Assembly: GCA_966186435.1 (NCBI GenBank)
Contig: CBIFWW010000090.1
Coordinates: 1 to 13,416, forward strand
From: CBIFWW01 sp966186435
Lineage (GTDB): Bacteria; Pseudomonadota; Gammaproteobacteria; Enterobacterales; Enterobacteriaceae
Reading direction: 5' to 3'
Length of the DNA: 13,416 nt
Positions 7,498-13,416 of the stretch are shown in pieces (positions within the stretch are counted from its first letter, which is position 1; every line of letters begins with the position of its first letter). The position numbers and the translations under genes were made by a program. The notes below the pieces were generated by a model, which had not been told where the DNA came from, ran no database searches, and saw only the letters and a list, made by a program, of their open reading frames with translations.

Positions 7498-8913
7498 TTA
7501 TTTAATCGCAGCGGCCAGGGCGTCCGTACCCTGGGAGCGTCGTTGCCAAAGCCGCCAGCACCCGAGCATCACTGCGCCACAGCTTGAACCCGCCAATATG
7601 GAGAGCACCCAAAGCAGGGGGTGGCTGACCAAAGGTAAAATCAGGAAACCACCGTGAGGGGCTGGCACCTGAATGTGCAGGCTATAGCTCAATACGGCAG
7701 AGACGGAGGAAGCGACCATCATCATAGGGATGATGCGCAGCGGATCTTTTGCGGCGAAGGGAATGGCCCCCTCGGTGATGTGGGTACAGCCGAGGATGTA
7801 GTTCACCATTCCGGCCGCTCTTTCTTCATCATTAAAGCCTTTAGGAAAGAACGTAGTAGCCAGCGCGATCACCAATGGAGGAGTGATGCAGGCGGCGGAA
7901 ACCCCGGCCATAAAATAGGTATTGCCTTGCGCTAAAAGTAAGGTGCCGGTGACGTAAGCCGCTTTGTTTACCGGGCCACCAAAATCGAAGGAGCACATGG
8001 CCCCCACCACGATACCCAACAGGATTGGATTCGCCTCCTGTAGTGAGCTGAGCCAGTTCATCATTCCGTCGTTAATAGCCGCCACCGGTTGCCCCAGTAG
8101 CACCATCATTACGCCGATAACTAACACCCCTAACAGCGGCATGATAAAAATGGATTTCAGCCCTTCATACTGGCGCGGTAACCCACGCAGGCAATGGCGT
8201 ACCCACAGCATGAAATAGCCCGCCGCAAAGCCTGCGATAATACCCCCGAGGAAGCCTGCACCGGTTGCACTCGCCAGCAGCCCGCCGACAAACCCCGCTA
8301 CCATTCCGGGGCGGCCCGAAATAGACCAGGCGATCCAGGCCGTAAACACCGGAACCATGATGGAAAAAGCCTGTTGTCCCACCTTCATCAGGGTAGCTGC
8401 TATCACGTTGTATTGCGGCGAGTTTGGATCGGCGGAGTAAATGCCCCACAGGAATGAAACGGCTATTAATATCCCGCCTGCCACCACGAAAGGCAGCATG
8501 TTTGAGACCCCGCTCATCAGGTGCTTATAGACCTGGCGGCCAAAAGACTCTCCTGAGGTTTCTCCGGCGGTAGCCTCATTATTGTGGAGGCTTCCCCGGC
8601 GTAAGGGGGCCTCGCCGCGAATGACGCGTTCTATCAATTCCCCTGGATGATGTATTGCCTCTTTGACCGGAACTTCAATTACCGGCAGGCCATTAAAACG
8701 GTCGGCATTGATATCTTTGTCTGCGGCAATAATAACCCCATAAATATTCTCCAAATCCGCATCATTAATAAGATTCTCGGTCCCGGCCGCGCCATTTGTT
8801 TCAACTTTAATAGGGATGTTTAATTTCTTAGCAGCGGCTTTCAAGGCTTCTTCAGCCATAAAGGTATGGGCTATCCCTGTGGGGCAGCCTGTCACGGCAA
8901 TGATCTTTTTCAT
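7498..8913 (-). CDS. tagT: TagT, PTS EIIBC of the fructose family, probably tagatose-specific
   Basis: A 471-residue inner-membrane permease. The N-terminal EIIB domain (about 1-100) has the phosphocysteine C10 in VTGCPTGIAHTFMAEE. A linker (about 101-125) leads to a multi-pass EIIC domain (about 130-455) with the fructose-family motif HITEGAIPF at 378-386 and FDFGGPVNKAA at 309-319. It resembles E. coli FruA but lacks the extra N-terminal B' domain (FruA has 563 residues). Fructose-family permeases phosphorylate the ketose at C1, so the expected product is tagatose 1-phosphate; fructose remains possible. It starts 10 bp after tagK. Tagatose specificity comes from the neighbouring gat genes and the known Klebsiella/Salmonella gatY-tag-gatZ arrangement, not from the sequence itself. 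Confidence 0.86.
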   Translation of the reverse strand: MKKIIAVTGCPTGIAHTFMAEEALKAAAKKLNIPIKVETNGAAGTENLINDADLENIYGVIIAADKDINADRFNGLPVIEVPVKEAIHHPGELIERVIRGEAPLRRGSLHNNEATAGETSGESFGRQVYKHLMSGVSNMLPFVVAGGILIAVSFLWGIYSADPNSPQYNVIAATLMKVGQQAFSIMVPVFTAWIAWSISGRPGMVAGFVGGLLASATGAGFLGGIIAGFAAGYFMLWVRHCLRGLPRQYEGLKSIFIMPLLGVLVIGVMMVLLGQPVAAINDGMMNWLSSLQEANPILLGIVVGAMCSFDFGGPVNKAAYVTGTLLLAQGNTYFMAGVSAACITPPLVIALATTFFPKGFNDEERAAGMVNYILGCTHITEGAIPFAAKDPLRIIPMMMVASSVSAVLSYSLHIQVPAPHGGFLILPLVSHPLLWVLSILAGSSCGAVMLGCWRLWQRRSQGTDALAAAIK

Positions 8914-8923
8914 AATCGGGCCT

Positions 8924-9841
8924 TTATAATTGGATGATTTGAACCTGCTTTAATAACTCTGCGGTACGGCTAAGGGTTCCCAGGCCAGCAGATGAGGCCA
9001 CATCGGCCCCGGTCGCGCTGGCAAGCTTCATGGCTTTTGTCACCTCCCCATGGCTTAACCATTCGCTCAGGAAAGCACCGAGAGCAGCATCACCAGCGCA
9101 GGCTGAGCTGACCAAGGCTACCGTGGGCGCAGTGGCATACTTCAGGCTTTTGCCGTCAGAGAAATAAAGCCCTTTGTCACCCAACGTCAGCAGCACATTT
9201 TGGGCGCCAAGCTGGTGGAGGGTCTTCATGGCATGGCGTACTTGCTCAGGTGAATCTACTTTTAGCCCAAAAATATCCAGTAGCTCTTCATTATTTGGCT
9301 TAATCAGTAGCGGCTTGAGTTCCAGTAACTGTCGCAGTATTGGGTGGCTAAGATCGAGAATGACCTTGCCACCTTGCTGTTGGCACAGGGTGATAATCTC
9401 GCCATATAACCGGCTTTCCATCCCCGGTGGCGGGCTGCCGCTGATAACCAAATAGTCCCCAGGGCTGATACACTTTAAATATTGAAGTATTTGCATTTGG
9501 CATTCATCGTTAATATGAGCGCCGGGATTGACCAGTTTATATTCCTGCAGGCCATCGTTAATAAATATATTAATTCGGGTTGGGTCATCGGCCCACACTG
9601 GTGTGATATTAATCTGACGTTGGCGTAACGTATCGACAATATATTGGCCAGTAAACCCACCAAATATGCCGAGTACATGGGTAGGCTGCTGAAAATGGTC
9701 TAATACCAACGAAACATTCACGCCTTTGCCATTAGGGCAAAACTCGGTGTGTTGGGTACGATTTACCACCTGCGGTTGTAGGGTGTCGCAAAAAATATTC
9801 ATGTCGATGGCGGCATTAAGCGTCAAGGTATGGATCACCAC
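8924..9841 (-). CDS. tagK: TagK, tagatose-phosphate / 1-phosphofructokinase-type kinase
   Basis: A 305-residue PfkB-family kinase of the FruK/LacC branch. Seen features are LTLNAAID at the N-terminus, the substrate-loop motif PNGKGVN (36-42, AGGKGIN-like in relatives), KPN at 181-183, GDKG at 221-224 and the catalytic aspartate D251. The anion-hole motif, normally GAGD, reads C248-A-G-D, an unusual change at its first glycine. It would make tagatose 1,6-bisphosphate from tagatose 6-phosphate (galactitol route) or tagatose 1-phosphate (TagT route), feeding GatY. It starts 18 bp after gatY and ends 10 bp before tagT. Fructose 1-phosphate is a possible alternative substrate. Confidence 0.85.
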   Translation of the reverse strand: MVIHTLTLNAAIDMNIFCDTLQPQVVNRTQHTEFCPNGKGVNVSLVLDHFQQPTHVLGIFGGFTGQYIVDTLRQRQINITPVWADDPTRINIFINDGLQEYKLVNPGAHINDECQMQILQYLKCISPGDYLVISGSPPPGMESRLYGEIITLCQQQGGKVILDLSHPILRQLLELKPLLIKPNNEELLDIFGLKVDSPEQVRHAMKTLHQLGAQNVLLTLGDKGLYFSDGKSLKYATAPTVALVSSACAGDAALGAFLSEWLSHGEVTKAMKLASATGADVASSAGLGTLSRTAELLKQVQIIQL

Positions 9842-9859
9842 TTTGCTCCTTCAATGAAA

Positions 9860-10714
9860 TTAAAGTTGTCCTTCACATCCGCATACTTGAATCACTTTGC
9901 GTACCACGTCTTTCATTGCTGCTTTAGCGGGTTGCAAATAATGACGGGGGTCGTTAGCCGCAGGGTTTTCCTGCAAATAATGTTTCAGGGCCTCGGCAAA
10001 GGCTATTTTCAATTCGGTTGCCACATTTACCTTGCATACCCCGAGGGAGATGGCGCGCTGGATATCTGACGCCGCAAGGCCGGAGGCACCGTGCAATACC
10101 AACGGGATATCAACGCATTCGCGGATCGCCGCTAGACGGTCAAAATCCAGTTTTGGGTCGGCGGTGTACAGCCCATGAGCGGTGCCGATGGCGACGGCCA
10201 GTGAATCAATTTGCGTACGGGCCACAAATTCCCTTGCCTGATCGGGGTTGGTGTACATGGCATCCCGGGCATCCACTACGAGATCATCTTCAATGCCACC
10301 TAGCCGGCCAAGCTCCGCCTCGACACTGGCATCATAGCGATGGCTTATCGCCACCACTTGTTGAACCAGCGCGACATTTTCCTCAAAGGCAAAATGAGAA
10401 CCGTCGATCATCACCGAGCGTATCCCCGCCTGAACTTTAGTGGTGATATCTGCGGTTTCTTCATGGTGATCGAGATGCACCGCCAGGGGATGATTATGCA
10501 GGCGAGCTAAATCCCGGGCGATGGCCACCACATTGCCGGTTCCGGCGTATTGATAGGTACCAGGGGTACCTGCCAGGATCAGAGGGGAGCGCATTTCTGC
10601 AGCGGTTTCAACCACAACCTGCATGGTTTCCAAATTGTGAATATTAAATGCCGGTACAGCATAACCCTGGCGCTGGGCCTTCAACAGCATGTTTTTACTT
10701 GAGATTATGTACAT
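9860..10714 (-). CDS. gatY: GatY, D-tagatose-1,6-bisphosphate aldolase, catalytic subunit
   Basis: A 284-residue class II zinc aldolase that splits tagatose 1,6-bisphosphate into dihydroxyacetone phosphate and glyceraldehyde 3-phosphate. Expected residues are in place: D82 (catalytic) and H83 (zinc) in HLDHH, H180 in GTAHG, H208 in VLHGASG, and N230 in CKVNVATEL. Length equals E. coli GatY exactly when translation starts at 10714. Two other in-frame ATGs lie upstream (10717 and 10753); 10717 is too close to the GAGG Shine-Dalgarno, which sits five bases from 10714. It is the first gene of the minus-strand cluster and is separated here from its partner gatZ by the three tag genes, whereas in E. 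coli K-12 gatY and gatZ are adjacent. Confidence 0.95.
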   Translation of the reverse strand: MYIISSKNMLLKAQRQGYAVPAFNIHNLETMQVVVETAAEMRSPLILAGTPGTYQYAGTGNVVAIARDLARLHNHPLAVHLDHHEETADITTKVQAGIRSVMIDGSHFAFEENVALVQQVVAISHRYDASVEAELGRLGGIEDDLVVDARDAMYTNPDQAREFVARTQIDSLAVAIGTAHGLYTADPKLDFDRLAAIRECVDIPLVLHGASGLAASDIQRAISLGVCKVNVATELKIAFAEALKHYLQENPAANDPRHYLQPAKAAMKDVVRKVIQVCGCEGQL

Positions 10715-10757
10715 CATGTCCTCTTCGGTTTCGTTATGTAAGTTTATTTTCAATCTG

Positions 10758-10774
10758 AACTTTCATTTTGAAAG
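10758..10774. promoter_or_regulatory. Operator box 1, near gatY
   Basis: AACTTTCATTTT (10758-10769) is the reverse complement of the two boxes nearer the regulator. It also forms part of the palindrome CTTTCA-TTT-TGAAAG (10760-10774). It lies about 45 bp upstream of the gatY start, where a repressor would block transcription or initiation. Which of the two DeoR-type regulators binds is not known. Confidence 0.5.
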
Positions 10775-10802
10775 AAAGCTAACGGTTATTGAGACATTTA
10801 GA

Positions 10803-10818
10803 TGTGATCATTGCCACG
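10803..10818. promoter_or_regulatory. Possible CRP-cAMP binding site
   Basis: TGTGA (10803-10807), a 6-base spacer, then CCACG (10814-10818). The left half is perfect and the right half matches TCACA at three of five bases. The position between the divergent genes suits catabolite control of a PTS sugar operon. No measurement of binding is implied. Confidence 0.45.
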
Positions 10819-10828
10819 AATTGATAAA

Positions 10829-10851
10829 TTAACTTAAAAAATGAAAGTTAA
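10829..10851. promoter_or_regulatory. Operator box 2 within an inverted repeat
   Basis: AAAATGAAAGTT (10838-10849) overlaps a 7-bp inverted repeat TTAACTT / AAGTTAA (10829-10835 and 10845-10851). The copy is identical over 14 bp (10837-10850) to the one at 10979-10992. Confidence 0.5.
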
Positions 10852-10955
10852 GTCTCATTAAAAATATTCGTTTTTAAATATAAGGGACATAGTTCCATAG
10901 CTAACTTACTGATTAGCAGGCAGTAGGGTGAAGTTAAATACAGGGCTGTTGCGGT

Positions 10956-10991
10956 TTGACAAGAGAAGGGGGAAGTTTAAAAATGAAAGTT
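10956..10991 (+). promoter_or_regulatory. Promoter of the plus-strand regulator with operator box 3 over the -10
   Basis: TTGACA (10956-10961) is a perfect -35. Seventeen bases later AAAAAT (10979-10984) matches the -10 consensus at four of six. Box 3 (AAAATGAAAGTT, 10980-10991) overlaps the -10 and the expected transcription start, a classical arrangement for autorepression. Transcription would start near 10991, leaving a short leader before the GTG at 11023. Confidence 0.5.
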
Positions 10992-11022
10992 ATTGAGGCA
11001 AATACGAATAAGGCAAAAATCC

Positions 11023-11841
11023 GTGGCAAAACCTTCCACCAGTCTGCTAAAACGGCGTCTGGATATCGCAGAAATCGTCCGTAAAAACGGCGAAATTAAA
11101 GTGGATGATCTGGCCTATTTGCTAGGGGTATCCGGGGTAACCATTCGCAATGATCTTAACTATCTGGAGCAGCAGGGTTATTTAAAGCGCTCTTTTGGTG
11201 GAGCGATTTATACCGCCCACCAGGGCAGTGTCCCGTCTTTTACCCAGGCCAGTCAACCGGCTAATGATAAGGGGCTGGAGAGTGAAATGGCGCGTCAGGC
11301 AGCCGCGCTTATTGATGAGAGCCAACTGTTGTATTTAGGGCCTGGGTCAATATTACGCAAGGTCATTCCATTTCTCAGCGGACATGAGGATATGCGTTTA
11401 TTGGTAAACGATCTGGCCCATGTGCCTCTGGCTCGGGATTTCTTAAGCGGTGAAATTATTTTATCAGGGGGGGTGTTAGGCAATGAAGGCCAGGCGGTTG
11501 AAGGGGAGCTAACCCTAAATGCCCTACAACATTTTGGGCCGTCTTGTGCTCTTTTTATGGTGGATCATATTAGTGAAGAAGGGCGCTTATCGGTGCGTCA
11601 TGAGGCATCAGCCCGGCTGTTTGGCGCCCTCATTAACAACAATGTACCAGTGATAGCCCTGGTGGCAACGCGTCCGGTTCATGGCGAAAAACGTTATCCC
11701 ATTGGCGAGGTATCTCAGATCAGAGCTGTGATTACCCCGCAGGTCGTGGCCGCGGAATATCAGGCCCGCTTGTTTGAGGCCAGGTTTACCAACAGTTATA
11801 CCAACAATGGCTGCCTGACATGGCGTTGTCCTGCCAGCTAA
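11023..11841 (+). CDS. DeoR-family transcriptional regulator, probable regulator of the divergent cluster
   Basis: A 272-residue protein with a DeoR-type winged helix-turn-helix (about residues 10-62; recognition segment SGVTIRNDLNYLE at 37-49, then YLKRSFGGA) and a C-terminal DeoR sensor domain. The sensor departs from the family norm: GPGS stands where GTT/GST is usual, and the usual D-x-SK near the end is replaced by ATRPVHGEKRYP, suggesting a different effector from GatR. The start is uncertain. A TTG at 10993 opens the frame but has no Shine-Dalgarno and lies in operator box 3; GTG at 11023 has a weak AAGG. An ATG at 10983 with a better ribosome-binding site is in another frame. It is 19 bp upstream of a sugar kinase on the same strand. 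No specific gene name is recognised. Confidence 0.82.
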   Translation: MAKPSTSLLKRRLDIAEIVRKNGEIKVDDLAYLLGVSGVTIRNDLNYLEQQGYLKRSFGGAIYTAHQGSVPSFTQASQPANDKGLESEMARQAAALIDESQLLYLGPGSILRKVIPFLSGHEDMRLLVNDLAHVPLARDFLSGEIILSGGVLGNEGQAVEGELTLNALQHFGPSCALFMVDHISEEGRLSVRHEASARLFGALINNNVPVIALVATRPVHGEKRYPIGEVSQIRAVITPQVVAAEYQARLFEARFTNSYTNNGCLTWRCPAS

Positions 11842-11860
11842 TTCTAAGGAAGGAAAGGTA

Positions 11861-12820
11861 ATGAAGGTGACCATTTGCACCATAGGCGAATTATTGGTGG
11901 AGTTTCTCGCCAAGGAAGAGAATCAGGGCTTTAGCCGACCGGGTGAGTTTTGGGGGCCATACCCCAGCGGCGCCCCGGCTATCTTTGCCGATCAAGTGGC
12001 AAAACTGGGCTTTGGTTCGGTGCTTTTTAGTTGCGTGGGTAGCGATGCCTTCGGTGAAATGAATATCACCAGATTGGAACAAGATGGCGTCAATGTGAAG
12101 GGGATTGCGGTGCTGGAAAAAGCCACGACTGGCAGTGCCTTCGTGAGCTATCGCAACCATACTCAACGGGATTTTATCTTCAATATGCCGAACAGTGCCT
12201 GCGGCCTGTTGAGTGCCCATCATATTGATGAAGCGCTGTTGGAACAGTGCAATCACTTTCATATTATGGGGTCTTCGCCGTTTTCTTTCCGTATTATCGA
12301 CGCCATACGCAAAGCGATTGAAAACGTCAAATCGCGTAATGGGACGGTTTCTTTCGATCCCAATATTCGTAAAGAGATGTTAAATATTCCGGAGATGTCG
12401 CAGGCCTTTGAATATATTCTGGATTACACGGATATCTTTCTGCCAAGCGACGGGGAGCTGGATTACTTTGGCCTGAACCCGGGGGGCAATGAACAACGGT
12501 TGGTGGATAAATTACTTAAGCGCGGCGTGCAGCATGTGGTGATTAAACGCGGGCCTCGTGGCGGCAGTTATTTTAGTGCCGACTGCTGCCACCATGTACC
12601 GGCTTTTAACGTGCCGGTCGTCGATCCCACCGGGGCCGGGGATTGTTTCGGCGCGACTTTCGTGAGTCTTTTTTTAAACGGGGCCGATCCGCAACAGGCG
12701 CTGTCCTGGGCCAACGCCAGCGGTAGTCTGGCAATTTCACAGCGTGGTCCAATGGAAGGTACCTCCACCCAGGCCCAAATCCGTGCCTTTCTCAATCAAC
12801 ATACTTCACCGGCCGCCTAG
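11861..12820 (+). CDS. PfkB-family sugar kinase, possibly a ketose (tagatose) kinase
   Basis: A 319-residue ribokinase-fold kinase. The N-terminal strand IGELLVEF (8-15), FDPNIR (165-170) and the C-terminal PfkB signature DPTGAGDCFGATF with catalytic D261 are clear. The first PfkB signature is divergent: SGAPAIFADQVAKLG (36-50) has Ser for the first Gly and Ile for the usual Asn of GGAPAN. I associate this variant with kinases of Agrobacterium-type altritol/galactitol pathways that act on free D-tagatose, but this is memory and inference. 2-Dehydro-3-deoxygluconate or fructose kinase activity is an alternative. A Shine-Dalgarno (AAGGA) precedes the ATG. It forms a two-gene operon with the DeoR-type regulator and is followed by a hairpin. 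It is clearly not a recent duplicate of tagK, which belongs to the FruK/LacC branch. Confidence 0.85.
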   Translation: MKVTICTIGELLVEFLAKEENQGFSRPGEFWGPYPSGAPAIFADQVAKLGFGSVLFSCVGSDAFGEMNITRLEQDGVNVKGIAVLEKATTGSAFVSYRNHTQRDFIFNMPNSACGLLSAHHIDEALLEQCNHFHIMGSSPFSFRIIDAIRKAIENVKSRNGTVSFDPNIRKEMLNIPEMSQAFEYILDYTDIFLPSDGELDYFGLNPGGNEQRLVDKLLKRGVQHVVIKRGPRGGSYFSADCCHHVPAFNVPVVDPTGAGDCFGATFVSLFLNGADPQQALSWANASGSLAISQRGPMEGTSTQAQIRAFLNQHTSPAA

Positions 12821-12822
12821 CT

Positions 12823-12847
12823 GGCTTCGCCCTCATCGGGCGAGGCC
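12823..12847. terminator. Hairpin between the convergent kinase and small ORF
   Basis: GGCTTCGCCC (12823-12832) pairs with GGGCGAGGCC (12838-12847) through a 10-bp GC-rich stem with one G-T pair and a 5-base loop. It starts two bases after the kinase stop and ends against the stop codon of the minus-strand small ORF, so it could terminate both. Neither side has a long T tract, so efficiency is uncertain. Confidence 0.6.
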
Positions 12848-13000
12848 TTAGCGCCGTGGTGTTTGCGGTAGCATTACCTCCCGCAGTATTTCTATCCGCT
12901 GAGCAGGCGTCAGCCAGAACAGCCACCACGGATGCTTCTGTGCCGGTTCTCGCTTCCAGCATTCGTCCAGTTGCTTAAGCCACTTCTCGGTTTCTTTCAT
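12848..13000 (-). CDS. Small tryptophan-rich hypothetical protein (50 residues)
   Basis: A short reading frame with a strong Shine-Dalgarno: GGAGG lies eight bases before the ATG at 13000. The predicted product starts MKETEKWLKQLDECWKRE and has a central HPWWLFWLTPAQR segment, with five tryptophans in 50 residues and a basic end (PQTPRR). The WWLFWL stretch is short for a membrane span. Charge patterning suggests a small soluble or peripherally membrane-associated protein. It converges with the sugar kinase and shares the hairpin at 12823-12847. I do not recognise a family. The good ribosome-binding site and natural composition favour a real gene. Confidence 0.55.
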   Translation of the reverse strand: MKETEKWLKQLDECWKREPAQKHPWWLFWLTPAQRIEILREVMLPQTPRR

Positions 13001-13411
13001 GGTGATTCCCTCCGTATTTGCCTTAACACCAGCCTACTGACACAAATGCGGAAGAAATAGTGACGGTTTAGAATTAATGCATCAGGTTTTATCCGGCGCG
13101 ATGTCTAAACCATCCACCCTGGCGGGCGGCCAAATGGTTTGGTGCAAGTCTCGGCACCCACCGTTTTTCACCAGAGCAGCCTTTAATCGCATAAAGTCTC
13201 ACGATAATTAAAAACTCCTTGCTTTAGAGTGATTATCTTTCCAATGAAAATTAGATAAAGAGTCACATAGATATTTTCTCATAATAAGTAATCAATGAAA
13301 TTTCCAGCTTAAAAGTGCTCTTTATCACAGAACAGTAGAGTGAAGCAGTTAGCTTGAAAGATGCACTGATGGGCTATTGTTTGCCCAGCGCTGATTCTCA
13401 AGGAGGACCAT
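13001..13411. other. Intergenic stretch without a supported gene
   Basis: About 410 bp. The right two thirds (about 13200-13360) are AT-rich and show nothing beyond possible promoter material. The segment 13085-13190 is GC-richer and carries short overlapping frames on both strands (plus 13077-13211, 44 codons; minus 13082-13192, 36 codons), neither with a good Shine-Dalgarno. It also has an inverted repeat AAACCAT / ATGGTTT (13107-13113, 13134-13140). A hairpin TGGGC / GCCCA (13370-13374, 13383-13387) lies in the leader of the gene starting at 13412. Confidence 0.5.
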
Positions 13412-13416
13412 ATGTG
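13412..13416 (+). CDS. Start of a gene cut by the window end
   Basis: An ATG at 13412 follows a near-perfect Shine-Dalgarno AGGAGG (13401-13406) with five bases between. Only the first codon and two further bases are inside the window, so the product cannot be named. The long AT-rich upstream region fits a promoter for it. Confidence 0.5.

Larger units (their letters stand above)
10715..11022. promoter_or_regulatory. Divergent control region between gatY and the DeoR-type regulator
   Basis: This AT-rich intergenic region of about 300 bp separates the two divergent units. It holds a 12-bp box present three times (AACTTTCATTTT at 10758-10769; its reverse complement AAAATGAAAGTT at 10838-10849 and 10980-10991). 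It also holds a plausible CRP site, a perfect palindrome at 10760-10774, a 7-bp inverted repeat (10829-10835 with 10845-10851), and a -35/-10 pair for the plus-strand regulator. No credible promoter hexamers were fixed for gatY. Confidence 0.6.

Noticed and set aside
10018..10440. A 140-codon plus-strand frame across gatY
   Set aside because: Antisense to a well-supported aldolase gene, with low-complexity basic composition and no family resemblance.
1117..12820. A defence island, CRISPR array or prophage in the window
   Set aside because: All genes between ttcA and the right-hand gap are sugar transport, metabolism or regulation; no nuclease, toxin, reverse transcriptase, spacer array or phage gene is present.
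13141..13164. Sequence resembling a tRNA 3' end (GGTGCAAGTCTC then CACCCACC)
   Set aside because: The would-be T stem does not pair (TTTGG against CTCGG has mismatches) and no anticodon or D arm is present upstream, so no tRNA or clear attachment site can be claimed.

Overview
The window (about 13.4 kb) is chromosomal DNA of an enteric gammaproteobacterium (Enterobacterales). Every identifiable protein resembles E. coli, Salmonella, Klebsiella, Serratia or Yersinia families, and the intergenic architecture is typical of that group. The genus cannot be fixed from the sequence. No insertion sequence, integrase, intact tRNA, rRNA or CRISPR array was seen.

Layout. At the left edge, on the minus strand, lies ttcA (tRNA 2-thiocytidine synthetase), a housekeeping gene. 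From about 1.1 to 10.7 kb there is one large minus-strand catabolic cluster, read from right to left: gatY, tagK, tagT, tagH, gatZ, gatA, gatB, gatC, gatD, gatR. This is a galactitol (gat) operon with three D-tagatose (tag) genes between gatY and gatZ. From memory of the literature, the same arrangement is known in Salmonella and Klebsiella, but at a different chromosomal site. Divergently transcribed from gatY, on the plus strand, are a second DeoR-family regulator and a second PfkB-family sugar kinase. To the right are a hairpin, a 50-codon minus-strand small ORF, about 410 bp of mostly AT-rich sequence without a supported gene, and the first codon of a plus-strand gene cut by the window end.

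How the genes work together. GatABC is the galactitol PTS and delivers galactitol 1-phosphate, which GatD oxidises to tagatose 6-phosphate. TagT (IIBC) with TagH (IIA-HPr fusion) resembles the fructose PTS and probably delivers tagatose 1-phosphate. TagK, a 1-phosphofructokinase/LacC-type kinase, would phosphorylate either ketose monophosphate to tagatose 1,6-bisphosphate. GatY with its partner GatZ cleaves that to dihydroxyacetone phosphate and glyceraldehyde 3-phosphate. The extra plus-strand kinase belongs to a different PfkB branch and may phosphorylate a free ketose such as tagatose; this is inference.

Regulation. Two DeoR-type repressors are encoded. Upstream of gatR and gatZ are arrays of CGA-type boxes spaced 10-11 bp, consistent with GatR operators. 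The gatY/regulator intergenic region carries three copies of a 12-bp box (AAAATGAAAGTT) and a plausible CRP site. One box overlaps the predicted -10 of the regulator gene.
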